From: Clostridia bacterium
GTDB lineage: Bacteria; Bacillota; Clostridia; Oscillospirales; Acutalibacteraceae
Assembly (NCBI GenBank): GCA_017435665.1
Contig: JAFSEP010000025.1
Coordinates: forward strand, 1 to 62,543
Direction of reading: 5' to 3'
DNA: 62,543 nt
The position numbers and the translations under genes were made by a program. The notes beneath the pieces are model-generated. The model was not told where the DNA came from, did not search any database, and was given only the letters and a program-made list of their open reading frames with translations. Below are positions 16,360 to 24,988 of this stretch, piece after piece; the stretch's first letter is position 1; each line of letters opens with the position of its first letter.

Positions 16360-16389
16360 ACCGCAGTACCGGTTATCCGATACTGCGGT
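16360..16389. terminator. Bidirectional terminator between lipoprotein and GH36 genes
   Basis: ACCGCAGTA/TACTGCGGT stem with a 12-nt loop, placed between convergent genes with AAATTTAA to the left and CTTTC to the right. Confidence 0.65.
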
Positions 16390-16410
16390 CTTTCTATGCT
16401 TTTGTTAAAC

Positions 16411-18090
16411 TCAGATGCAGTCAAAAATTGTGCTTTCGCCTGTGTTGAGGTTGAATGTGAGGTTTTTCTCTTCGCCGTTTTCTTTATAGATAAGCTCGAT
16501 AACCTCTTCATCAAGCTGCTCCGCTGAGAGAATTTCGTATTCCTTGTTTTCAAAGAAATCCTTGAGATATTTAAGCTCGTTGTCCGTGTACCATTCAGCG
16601 TTGTCTGATACGAAGAGAACATTGCCGCAGATTGCGTTGATCTTACCGAGAAGAAGCTTCTGGGGCCATGTGAACTTGAGGTTGATGTCTCTGAGGAAGA
16701 ATACATCAGGGTCATTACAGAATGCTCTGCCGTCAAGATGTGAACGGAAGATGGCATTCTTCATTGAGTTCTGTGCAGAGGGGATTTCGTTGTTAACCTT
16801 GATCTTGTTGGGGAAGTCACCCTCGAATACAGGGTTAACGTCACAGCCGATACGGCAGGCATCGAAGATACCCATACATGCACCGAGAGGTACACCGCAA
16901 CCGAGGATGAGCTTGTCACCGCAGACCTCACGGAGAAGGTCAACACCGTCACACATAATTTCGCCTCTTGTCTTGCCGTTTCTGGGCTTGATACATTCTG
17001 TGTAAAGGAAGTCGAGCTTAACCATATCGAAGCCCCATTCGTTGAGAATGGTGTGGAAAACGGTCTTGAGGTATTCTCTTACCTCAGGGTTGTAGATATC
17101 AAGTGCATATGAGCCGCCCCAACCAAGGTGAACGAAGAAGTTTCTGCCCTTTTCGTCCTTGATGAGCCAATCGGGATGTTCTCTTACGATTTTTGAAGTG
17201 AGCTGAACACAGAAGGGAGCAAGCCATATACCTGCCTTATAGCCTTCACCGTGGATTTTATCTGCAATATACTTAACACCGTGGGGGAACTTCTTCTTGT
17301 CGATTGAAAGCCAGTCGCCTGTTGCTGTCTGATAACCGTCATCAATCTGGAAGATGTCTGTGCATTCCTTTGCTCTGCCGATACCTGCAAGGTCACGCAG
17401 GAGGATTTCCTCGTTGATGTTTGCAAAGTAGTTGTACCATGAGGTATAGCCTGCAAGGTGCTGAATTCTGGGTTTTTCAAGACCCATAAAGTCGAAGAAA
17501 TACTTATCAAAAGCCTTGTTGTATTCAGCCTCAATTACTGCAATATCGAAAAGGTCATATTCCTCGTCCTTCTTGAGCATAAGACCTTCAACATCCTTTA
17601 CGATTGAAAAGATGTTTTTATTCATATCAACCTTGAAGATAGTGTAGCCCTTTCTTTCGGACTTTGAACCGTAAAGAGTAATCTTGCGGTCGCCCTTTTT
17701 TCTGAAATATGTATAGGTGTAGGAGTGGAAAATGCCGGTTTTGCCGTATTCTGTGAGACCGAAGCTGTAATCGCTCATAGCACCTGTGCAGAAGCGGGCA
17801 AACTTTCCTATGTTGCTGATGGGCATAAGGTCATTTGTTTTTTCGTATCTTGCGTATTCCTTTGTTGTTGACCATGACTGATAGCCGTTAGCAAAGAAAA
17901 GGTCATTCCGGTCAAAGGCTCTTTCTGTTGTAAGCTCGAGAGCCTTCATTGTGATAGCCTTCTTTGCTGTGAGGGTTGCCTTGAGTGAACCCTTCTTTTC
18001 CTTTAATGTGAGGGTGAAATAATCGTTGTCATAATCTGTGCAGGGGACGATACATCCGCCTAAATTTAACTTTGCGTTAAGTAAGTACAT
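16411..18090 (-). CDS. Alpha-galactosidase-type glycoside hydrolase family 36
   Basis: 559 residues. The N-terminal beta-supersandwich has FANGYQSWSTT. The barrel has DIFQIDDGYQTATGDW, GIWLAPFCV, the nucleophile region WGFDMVKLDFLY (Asp360) and the acid/base segment DACRIGCDVNP (Asp417), the GH36 arrangement. It is shorter than the about 730-residue raffinose-type GH36 enzymes and has a reduced C-terminal domain, so specificity is open. It lacks a signal peptide and is cytoplasmic. RBS GGAG precedes the ATG. It is monocistronic with a palindromic site at its promoter. Confidence 0.88.
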   Translation of the reverse strand: MYLLNAKLNLGGCIVPCTDYDNDYFTLTLKEKKGSLKATLTAKKAITMKALELTTERAFDRNDLFFANGYQSWSTTKEYARYEKTNDLMPISNIGKFARFCTGAMSDYSFGLTEYGKTGIFHSYTYTYFRKKGDRKITLYGSKSERKGYTIFKVDMNKNIFSIVKDVEGLMLKKDEEYDLFDIAVIEAEYNKAFDKYFFDFMGLEKPRIQHLAGYTSWYNYFANINEEILLRDLAGIGRAKECTDIFQIDDGYQTATGDWLSIDKKKFPHGVKYIADKIHGEGYKAGIWLAPFCVQLTSKIVREHPDWLIKDEKGRNFFVHLGWGGSYALDIYNPEVREYLKTVFHTILNEWGFDMVKLDFLYTECIKPRNGKTRGEIMCDGVDLLREVCGDKLILGCGVPLGACMGIFDACRIGCDVNPVFEGDFPNKIKVNNEIPSAQNSMKNAIFRSHLDGRAFCNDPDVFFLRDINLKFTWPQKLLLGKINAICGNVLFVSDNAEWYTDNELKYLKDFFENKEYEILSAEQLDEEVIELIYKENGEEKNLTFNLNTGESTIFDCI

Positions 18091-18122
18091 TGTTTTATCT
18101 CCTATCTTCCATAGTTATTACC

Positions 18123-18161
18123 ATTATAGAATAACTCCCTTAATAATTCAATTAAGGGAGT
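18123..18161 (-). promoter_or_regulatory. GH36 promoter with palindromic operator candidate
   Basis: On the minus strand, TTGAAT (18146-18151), a 17-nt spacer and TATAAT (18123-18128). A palindrome, ACTCCCTTAAT-6 nt-ATTAAGGGAGT (18134-18161), covers the -35 box. It could be a sugar-responsive repressor site, or also a terminator stem for the ABC genes upstream, though the expected T-run is missing. Confidence 0.6.
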
Positions 18162-18195
18162 GTGAACTTTATATAATTTTTACCGTATATGATTT

Positions 18196-20136
18196 TTATT
18201 CAAGCTCAAAAGCACCTGTGTAAAGCTGATAATATACGCCTTTTTCTGCAATCAGCTTTTCGTGGTTGCCTCTTTCTATAATTCTTCCGTGGTCGAGCAC
18301 CATAATAACATCGGAATTCATAATAGTTGAAAGCCTGTGAGCGATAACGAATACTGTCCTGCCTTCCATGAGCTTATCCATGCCTCTTGAAACGATAGCC
18401 TCGGTTCTGGTATCGATTGATGAGGTTGCTTCATCAAGTATAAGGCAGGGAGGATCGGCAACTGCGGCTCTTGAAATAGCAATAAGCTGACGCTGTCCCT
18501 GAGAAAGATTTGAACCGTTGTTTTTAAGCTGAGTATTATATCCGTCGGGAAGTCTTGTTATGAAGTCGTCAGCGCCCGTGAGCTTTGCAGCTTCAATGCA
18601 TTCTTCGTCTGTTGCATCAAGTCTTCCGTAACGGATGTTATCCATAACCGTACCTGTGAAGAGGGTGGTTTCCTGAAGAACAAGACCCAGAGAGCGTCTC
18701 AGGTCAGACTTCTTAATCTTGTTTATATTGATACCGTCATATCTGATTTTTCCGTCCTCAATGTCATAGAAGCGGTTAACAAGGTTTGTGATTGTTGTTT
18801 TGCCTGCACCTGTTGCACCTACAAAGGCGACCTTCTGTCCCGGCTCTGCAAATACGGAAACATCGTGAAGAATGGTTTTGCCTTCTTCATATGCGAAGTC
18901 AACCTCCGTCATTCTCAGGTCACCACGAAGAAGGGTGTAGGTAACTGTGCCGTCGGCCTTGTGAGGATGCTTCCATGCCCAATGTCCTGTACGCTTATCG
19001 GTTTCGGTGATTGTGCCATCCTCGGCAATTTCTGCATTGACCAGAGTTACGTAGCCGTCATCAGCCTCGGGCTGCTGATCCATAAGCTCGAACACACGGC
19101 TTGCGCCTGCAAGAGCCATAACGATTGAGCTTGCCTGCTGTGAAACCTGATTGACGTTACCCGTGAATTGCTTGGTCATATTGAGGAAGGGGACAACTAT
19201 GCTTATTCCCAGAGCCATACCAGAAAGAGAAAGGTTCGGAACTTCGAAGTAGAGAAGAATACCGCCGAAAAGTGCAACAAGAACGTAAAGAATATTACCT
19301 ATATTCATAATAATCGGACCCATCATATTTGCGTATGCGTGAGCCTTATAGCTGTCACGGAAAAGAGCCTCATTGATTTCATCGAAATCCTTCTTGCTTT
19401 CCTCCTCGTGGTTGAAAACCTTAACAACCTTCTGTCCGTTCATCATTTCCTGAATGAAGCCCTCGGTCTTACCTGTTGCAATCTGCTGCTTGACGAAATA
19501 TTTTGCTGAGCCGCCGCCGATTGTCTTGGCAACGAATATCATAAGGATAACACCGGTCACAACAAGCAGGGTAAGCCACACGCTGAAATAAATCATAATG
19601 GAGAATACCGTTATAACAATTACACCTGCCATAAGAAGGTTGGGTAATGACTGAGAAACAAGCTGACGTATGGTGTCAATATCGTTTGTGTAGTGGCTCA
19701 TAATGTCGCCGTGCTTATGGGTGTCAAAGAACTTGATAGGAAGATTCTGCATACCGTTAAACATCTGCTGACGGAGCTTACTCAGGAAGCCCTGCGTAAT
19801 AACCGCCATAAGCTGATGATAGACTGTAATGGATATAAGAGAGAGAACGTAAAGTCCCACAAGTATTCCGATAAGGGGGATGATTTCTTCTTTTGCACCT
19901 GTCCAGTCACCTGAACGGATATACTTTTCAATTACTGCGGTTACATTCTGAATGAAAAGAGAGGGAATAGACGAAACGATTGACGAGAATAGTATGCAGA
20001 CTATCGTAAGAGGTACAAGCCGGGGATAATAGCTGAATAAAAGCTTTATAATTCTTTTGAGTGTGCCCTTTTTTGCTCTCGGTCTTTCCTTGGGACCTCC
20101 CGGCATTCCTTCAGGCATTTTTTTGTTCTTACTCAA
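18196..20136 (-). CDS. ABC exporter half-transporter, canonical-site subunit
   Basis: 646 residues starting at TTG 20136, which sits 8 nt after GGGAGG and overlaps the end of the partner gene; the longer frame reads back into that gene. A six-helix exporter membrane domain (about 60-370) is followed by an ATPase domain with Walker A GATGAGKTT, signature LSQGQRQLI and Walker B CLILDEATSSID. An about 40-residue insertion (DGYVTLVNAEIAEDGTITET) precedes the ATPase. It pairs with the 20129-21871 product as a heterodimeric multidrug-type exporter. Confidence 0.9.
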   Translation of the reverse strand: MSKNKKMPEGMPGGPKERPRAKKGTLKRIIKLLFSYYPRLVPLTIVCILFSSIVSSIPSLFIQNVTAVIEKYIRSGDWTGAKEEIIPLIGILVGLYVLSLISITVYHQLMAVITQGFLSKLRQQMFNGMQNLPIKFFDTHKHGDIMSHYTNDIDTIRQLVSQSLPNLLMAGVIVITVFSIMIYFSVWLTLLVVTGVILMIFVAKTIGGGSAKYFVKQQIATGKTEGFIQEMMNGQKVVKVFNHEEESKKDFDEINEALFRDSYKAHAYANMMGPIIMNIGNILYVLVALFGGILLYFEVPNLSLSGMALGISIVVPFLNMTKQFTGNVNQVSQQASSIVMALAGASRVFELMDQQPEADDGYVTLVNAEIAEDGTITETDKRTGHWAWKHPHKADGTVTYTLLRGDLRMTEVDFAYEEGKTILHDVSVFAEPGQKVAFVGATGAGKTTITNLVNRFYDIEDGKIRYDGININKIKKSDLRRSLGLVLQETTLFTGTVMDNIRYGRLDATDEECIEAAKLTGADDFITRLPDGYNTQLKNNGSNLSQGQRQLIAISRAAVADPPCLILDEATSSIDTRTEAIVSRGMDKLMEGRTVFVIAHRLSTIMNSDVIMVLDHGRIIERGNHEKLIAEKGVYYQLYTGAFELE

Positions 20137-21871
20137 CTGCGGCACCTCCCTTTGTCTGCTGCTCATAAATTTCACGGTAAATCTCATTGCTCTGCATAAG
20201 CTGCTCGTGAGTGCCGATTGCATTGATTTTACCTGATTGCATAACAATTATCTTGTCTGCGTCCTGAACCGAAGCAACACGCTGTGCAATAATAATTTTT
20301 GTTGTTTCGGGAATGAATTTTTTAAAGCCCTGTCTGATGAGCGCATCCGTTTTCATATCAACGGCACTTGTTGAGTCGTCAAGTATGAGAATCTTAGGCT
20401 TCTTGAGGAGAGCTCTTGCTATGCAGAGTCTCTGCTTCTGACCGCCGGATACGTTTGTGCCGCCCTGCTCAATCCATGTGTTGTATTTATCGGGGAACTG
20501 CTGAATGAATTCATCAGCCTGAGCAAGTCTGCAGGCTTCCTCAATTTCAGCGTCTGAGGCATCTTTATTACCCCAGCGAAGATTATCCTTTATCGTTCCT
20601 GCAAAAAGAACATTTTTCTGCAAAACAACGGAAACCTCGTCACGAAGTGACTTTATATCATAATCTCTTACATCAAGACCGCCCACCTTCACGCTGCCTT
20701 GTGTTGTATCGTAGAGACGGGAGAGAAGCTGAATAAGGGTGGTTTTTGATGAACCGGTTCCTCCGAGAATACCTATTGTCTCGCCTGAATCAATGTGAAG
20801 ATTGATGTCTGAGAGAGCAAAAGCCTCGGCATCCTTTGAATATTTGAAGCTGACATTTTCGAAGTCGATTGAGCCGTCCTTGACGTCGTATACGGGGTTT
20901 TCGGGGTTGGTTACAGAAGGCTTCTCCCTGAGAACCTCAACAATTCTCTTTGCAGATTCCATACTCATTGTAAGCATAACGAATATCATTGAAAGCATAT
21001 TAAGAGACATAAGAATCTGCATACCGTAAGTGAGCAGGGCGGAAATCTGACCCACATTCAGCTCAACACCCATAGTCTCAATGGTTATTTTTGAGCCGAA
21101 AAGGAGAACCACAACCATAACAGTATAAAGGCAGAATTGGAATACGGGGGCAATACAGGAAACTATTCTTTCTGCTCTTGTAAAGTCCGCCTGAATATCA
21201 ACGGAAGCCTTTTTGAATTTTTTCTTTTCATAGCCCTCTCTTGCAAAGCCCTTGACAGCTCTTATGGACATTACGTTTTCCTCAATGGATTCATTGAGCT
21301 TATCGTATTTTTTGAAAACTCTTTTGAAAGAGGGTAATGCGTTCAAGCCGATTATGATAAGTCCGAATGCCAATATGGGCATAACAATAACAAAAAGGAA
21401 AGCCAGCTTGCCGCCCATAATAAATGCCATAATAACGGCAAAAATCATCATAAGAGGCGCACGGATAGCGATACGAATAAGCATCATATATGCCATCTGA
21501 ACATTGTTTATGTCGGTTGTCATTCTTGTAACCAATGATGAGGATGAAAACTTATCAATGTTTTCAAAGGAGTAATCCTGAATGCGATAGTATAAATCTT
21601 TTCTGAGATTTTTTGCAAATCCTCCGCTTGCCTTTGCAGATGTAAAACCGCCCAGGCCGCCGAAGAAAAGGGAAATGCAGGCACAGATAAAAAGCACACC
21701 GCCGTATTTGAGAATAACCTCTATCTCACAGCCTTCACTTATTCTGTTTACAAGCTGGGCGATGATAAAAGGAATTGTTACCTCCAGGATAACTTCACCT
21801 ATCATCAGTATAGGGGTGAGGATAGAAACTTTTTTGTATTCTCTGATTGACTTTGATAATTCTTTAATCAT
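20129..21871 (-). CDS. ABC exporter half-transporter, degenerate-site subunit
   Basis: 580 residues: six membrane helices (about 15-310) and an ATPase with Walker A GGTGSSKTT, signature VSGGQKQRL and Walker B ILILDDSTSAVD. Here Asp replaces the catalytic Glu after Walker B, whereas the partner has LDEATS. This asymmetry is typical of heterodimeric exporters such as BmrCD or TM287/288, which have one active ATP site. It lies 17 bp after the MarR gene and overlaps the partner gene by 8 nt. The substrate is unknown; drug or peptide export is likely. Confidence 0.92.
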   Translation of the reverse strand: MIKELSKSIREYKKVSILTPILMIGEVILEVTIPFIIAQLVNRISEGCEIEVILKYGGVLFICACISLFFGGLGGFTSAKASGGFAKNLRKDLYYRIQDYSFENIDKFSSSSLVTRMTTDINNVQMAYMMLIRIAIRAPLMMIFAVIMAFIMGGKLAFLFVIVMPILAFGLIIIGLNALPSFKRVFKKYDKLNESIEENVMSIRAVKGFAREGYEKKKFKKASVDIQADFTRAERIVSCIAPVFQFCLYTVMVVVLLFGSKITIETMGVELNVGQISALLTYGMQILMSLNMLSMIFVMLTMSMESAKRIVEVLREKPSVTNPENPVYDVKDGSIDFENVSFKYSKDAEAFALSDINLHIDSGETIGILGGTGSSKTTLIQLLSRLYDTTQGSVKVGGLDVRDYDIKSLRDEVSVVLQKNVLFAGTIKDNLRWGNKDASDAEIEEACRLAQADEFIQQFPDKYNTWIEQGGTNVSGGQKQRLCIARALLKKPKILILDDSTSAVDMKTDALIRQGFKKFIPETTKIIIAQRVASVQDADKIIVMQSGKINAIGTHEQLMQSNEIYREIYEQQTKGGAAVE

Positions 21872-21888
21872 TTAATCCACCTCACAAT

Positions 21889-22320
21889 TTATCTTTTAAC
21901 ATTGTTATACACAATATTCAGCATTCTTTCAAGCTCGTTTATTTCGCTTTCCGTAAGGCCCTTCAGCAGTAGCTCCTCAATCTGCCTGCGCTGGTTTTCC
22001 ATCTGTATGGAAAGAGCCACGGCTTTTTCGTCTTCACTGATAATCTTTCGGCGCTTGTCGCCCTTATCAAAATGTGTTTTGATAAAGCCGTTTTTTTCGA
22101 GTCTGTTTATCAGCCCTACAACCGTAGGATGTGAAACGCCGAGGAAGTCCTCAATCTTTTTTTGCGTGATGCTTCCGCCGTTTTTATTAAGATAGCCGAG
22201 TATGCGAAGCTGTGAGCAGGTAAGGTCGTGTTCTTTGACGTTTGTGTCAATTTTTGCCCTGATGCCGTCTGATATCAGCTTGAACATATGGCCTGTATCT
22301 TTCTTTTCCAACCTTTTCAT
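21889..22320 (-). CDS. MarR family transcriptional regulator
   Basis: 143 residues with the winged-helix layout of MarR proteins: helix-turn-helix SITQKKIEDFLGVSHPTVVG, then LEKNGFIKTHFDKGDKRRKI as the wing (DxRxxxx-type motif) and a long C-terminal helix for dimerisation. It is the first gene of an operon with the two ABC subunits, and probably represses all three through the inverted repeat at 22332-22345. The inducer is likely a compound the exporter removes. Confidence 0.92.
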   Translation of the reverse strand: MKRLEKKDTGHMFKLISDGIRAKIDTNVKEHDLTCSQLRILGYLNKNGGSITQKKIEDFLGVSHPTVVGLINRLEKNGFIKTHFDKGDKRRKIISEDEKAVALSIQMENQRRQIEELLLKGLTESEINELERMLNIVYNNVKR

Positions 22321-22331
22321 CTCCTTTAAAG

Positions 22332-22374
22332 TGTAGCAGGCTACATTTTACCATTTACCCCAAGACTTTGTCAA
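22332..22374 (-). promoter_or_regulatory. marR-ABC promoter with overlapping inverted repeat
   Basis: On the minus strand: TTGACA (22369-22374), 18-nt spacer, TAAAAT (22345-22350), followed directly by the inverted repeat TGTAGC-CT-GCTACA (22332-22345) at the expected start of transcription, just before the GGAG. This is the usual place for an autorepressor operator. Confidence 0.75.
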
Positions 22375-22475
22375 TAGAAAACAGGCTATTTGCCGCTTAA
22401 TTTTCTTGATAAAGTCCTTGCATTTGATTAATTTATATATTAAAATAATAATGGGTCGGATTGGAGTGAATTCAT

Positions 22476-23816
22476 ATGCTCGATGAAATTAATTCAAAGG
22501 AATTCCTTGACAGGATTACATCTGTTGTTCCTTCCGGAAAGCAGATAGAATTTCAGAATATGGAATATTATAATTTCATACATTTCGGTCTTAATACCTT
22601 TACGGGAAAAGAGTGGGGAGACGGAAAGACCGACCCTTCAGTTTTTACCGTGAAGGAAATTAACACTGATAAATGGGTGCTTCAGCTTAAAGCAACGGGC
22701 AGTAAGGGCATAATTTTTACTGCAAAGCACCACGACGGCTTTTGCCTTTTTGCAAGTGAATATACTGATTATAATATAAGAAAAACCGCATACAAGGATG
22801 GCAAAGGGGACCTTGTGAGGGACCTTGCCGAAGCCTGCAAAAGGCACGGTATGAAGCTGGGAATATATCTTTCACCCTGGGACAGGCACGAAAGTACCTA
22901 CGGCACTCAGGAGTATAACGATTACTTCTGCAATCAGCTTACGGAGCTTTGCACTTCATACGGAGATATTTTCTGTTTCTGGTTTGACGGTGCCTGCGGT
23001 GAAGGCCCCAACGGCAAAAAGCAAAGCTATGATTGGGAAAGATATTTTGAAATAATTAACAGACTTCAGCCTGACGCAGTAATTGCAAACTGCGGTCCTG
23101 ATGTGCGCTGGATAGGAAACGAACAGGGCAAGGGGCGTGTCAGCGAATACAGCGTTGTCAGCACAAGGCTCAGGGACAGACTGAAAATAGCCGAAATGTC
23201 TCAGCAGAAGGAAGGCGCAGCTGTTATGAGCCGTATGCCTGCCGAGAGAGATAAGAGTCTCGGAGAACGGGAACAGCTTATAGGCGAGGAGCTTTGCTGG
23301 TATCCTGCCGAGATGGATATATCCGTTACGGAGCAGGGCTGGTTCTGGAGAAAATCATTTGAGCTGTTTAAACTACGCTCGGTTGATAATCTTATGCAGT
23401 GCTATTACGAATCAGTAGGCAATAACGCCACACTGCTTCTTAACGTTGCGCCGAACAATAAAGGAGAGCTTCCCGAACGGTATGTGAAAAGGCTTATGCA
23501 GTTCAGGGCAAGGCTTGACAGGCAGTTTGCCAACGAGGTTGAGGGAGTGAAAATTTCTCAGGACGGAAACAGCTTTCGCATAACCTTTCTGGAGTCAGAG
23601 ATCAAGACGGTGGTCATATGTGAGGACGTAACCCGAAGTCAGAGAATAGAAAAATTCAGACTCACCGCAAACGGGGAAGCTGTTTATTCAGGTACAACAG
23701 TAGGCTTCAAGAAAATCTGCAACCTGAAAAAAGCTGTAAAATGCAGCGAGATTGTGCTTTATACAGATAAATGCAGAAACGAGCCTTATCTTTACAGAGT
23801 AAGGCTGTTCAGATAA
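22476..23816 (+). CDS. Alpha-L-fucosidase, glycoside hydrolase family 29
   Basis: 446 residues, GGAG 9 nt before the ATG. The GH29 barrel is clear: YYNFIHFGLNTFTGKEWG, IIFTAKHHDGFCLF, GIYLSPWDRHE and the nucleophile segment FCFWFDGACGEG (Asp171). A C-terminal beta-sandwich follows (about 340-446). There is no signal peptide. It releases L-fucose from glycoconjugates or oligosaccharides in the cytoplasm. It starts an operon with NagA, a ROK kinase and an acyltransferase, pointing to use of fucosylated, GlcNAc-containing host glycans. Confidence 0.92.
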   Translation: MLDEINSKEFLDRITSVVPSGKQIEFQNMEYYNFIHFGLNTFTGKEWGDGKTDPSVFTVKEINTDKWVLQLKATGSKGIIFTAKHHDGFCLFASEYTDYNIRKTAYKDGKGDLVRDLAEACKRHGMKLGIYLSPWDRHESTYGTQEYNDYFCNQLTELCTSYGDIFCFWFDGACGEGPNGKKQSYDWERYFEIINRLQPDAVIANCGPDVRWIGNEQGKGRVSEYSVVSTRLRDRLKIAEMSQQKEGAAVMSRMPAERDKSLGEREQLIGEELCWYPAEMDISVTEQGWFWRKSFELFKLRSVDNLMQCYYESVGNNATLLLNVAPNNKGELPERYVKRLMQFRARLDRQFANEVEGVKISQDGNSFRITFLESEIKTVVICEDVTRSQRIEKFRLTANGEAVYSGTTVGFKKICNLKKAVKCSEIVLYTDKCRNEPYLYRVRLFR

Positions 23817-23830
23817 TCGGAGGTATTGCT

Positions 23831-24973
23831 ATGAAATGTATTATTAACGGAAGAGTTGTTCTGCCCGATTGCGTGGCAGATAATCTTGCAGTTATATTTT
23901 CAGACAAAATCGAAAAGATTATTCCGGCGAATGAGATAAGTCTGTCGGACTATGAGGTTATCGATGCCAAGGGGAACTACGTTGCTCCGGGACTTATCGA
24001 TATACATATTCACGGATATATGGGCGAGGATGCCTCGGACGCAGATGCAGAGGGACTCAGAAAAATGGCTGAGGGTCTTGTGGCAAACGGCGTTACCTCC
24101 TGGTGCCCCACCACAATGACCATTGCCAAGGAGGATATCCTGAAGGCATATGACTGTATCCGTGCAGTAAAGAATTCAGGAGAATACTACGGAGCAAAAA
24201 TCCTCGGTGTAAACAGCGAAGGTCCCTTTATTAATCCTTCAAAGAAGGGCGCTCAGGCTGAGGAGCATATTCTCCGTCCCGATGCAGATTTTATTCTTGA
24301 TAATAAGGATATAGTAAAGCTCTTCACGGTGGCTCCGGAGGTTGACGGTGCAAAGGAATGCGTTGAGAAGGTAAGAGCAAACTCGGATATTACCGTTTCA
24401 ATGGGTCACACGGATGCAACCTATGAGGAGGCAAACGCAGGTATCAGCTGGGGCGTGACACACGCAACACATCTTTTCAATGCAATGACTGCTCTTATGC
24501 ACAGAAATCCCGGTGTTGTAGGCGCAGCACTTTCCGATGACAACGTAAGCTGTGAGCTTATTGCGGATACCTTCCACGTAAACAAGGGCTTATTCAGTCT
24601 TGTAAGCAAGATAAAGGGAGATAAGCTCTGTATTATAACAGACTGTCTTCGTTCAGGAGGTATGCCTGACGGTGACTACACCTTAGGCGGTCAGCCCATA
24701 ACCAAGAAGGGCATTGAGTGCAGACTTGCTGACGGAACTATCGCAGGTAGCGTGCTGACGCTCAATAAGGGCGTATACAATCTTTTGGCAAATACGGATT
24801 TAAGTGTAAGTCAGGCAGTTAACTGTGCTTCCCTCAATCCTGCAAAAGCAATAAAGTCAGACAGGGAAATCGGCTCCATAGAGGTGGGCAAAAAGGCAGA
24901 TATAATAATTGCTGACGGTGAGTTTGAAATCATTTCAACAATCATTGACGGCGAAATAAGATATAACAGATAA
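23831..24973 (+). CDS. nagA: N-acetylglucosamine-6-phosphate deacetylase
   Basis: 380 residues from ATG 23831 (CGGAGG upstream); a longer frame runs into the fucosidase gene and is rejected. Amidohydrolase motifs are present: PGLIDIHIHG, the metal Glu in VNSEGPFINP, MGHTDATYEE, THLFNAM and the catalytic Asp in IITDCLRSGG. It converts GlcNAc-6-P to GlcN-6-P and acetate for glycolysis or wall synthesis. It sits 14 bp after the fucosidase and 15 bp before the kinase. Confidence 0.95.
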   Translation: MKCIINGRVVLPDCVADNLAVIFSDKIEKIIPANEISLSDYEVIDAKGNYVAPGLIDIHIHGYMGEDASDADAEGLRKMAEGLVANGVTSWCPTTMTIAKEDILKAYDCIRAVKNSGEYYGAKILGVNSEGPFINPSKKGAQAEEHILRPDADFILDNKDIVKLFTVAPEVDGAKECVEKVRANSDITVSMGHTDATYEEANAGISWGVTHATHLFNAMTALMHRNPGVVGAALSDDNVSCELIADTFHVNKGLFSLVSKIKGDKLCIITDCLRSGGMPDGDYTLGGQPITKKGIECRLADGTIAGSVLTLNKGVYNLLANTDLSVSQAVNCASLNPAKAIKSDREIGSIEVGKKADIIIADGEFEIISTIIDGEIRYNR

Positions 24974-24988
24974 ACGGAGGAAAAAACA

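Noticed and set aside
20129-20247. Frameshift or fusion between the two ABC genes
   Set aside because: The overlap comes from extending the downstream frame too far. A TTG start with a proper RBS at 20136 resolves it.
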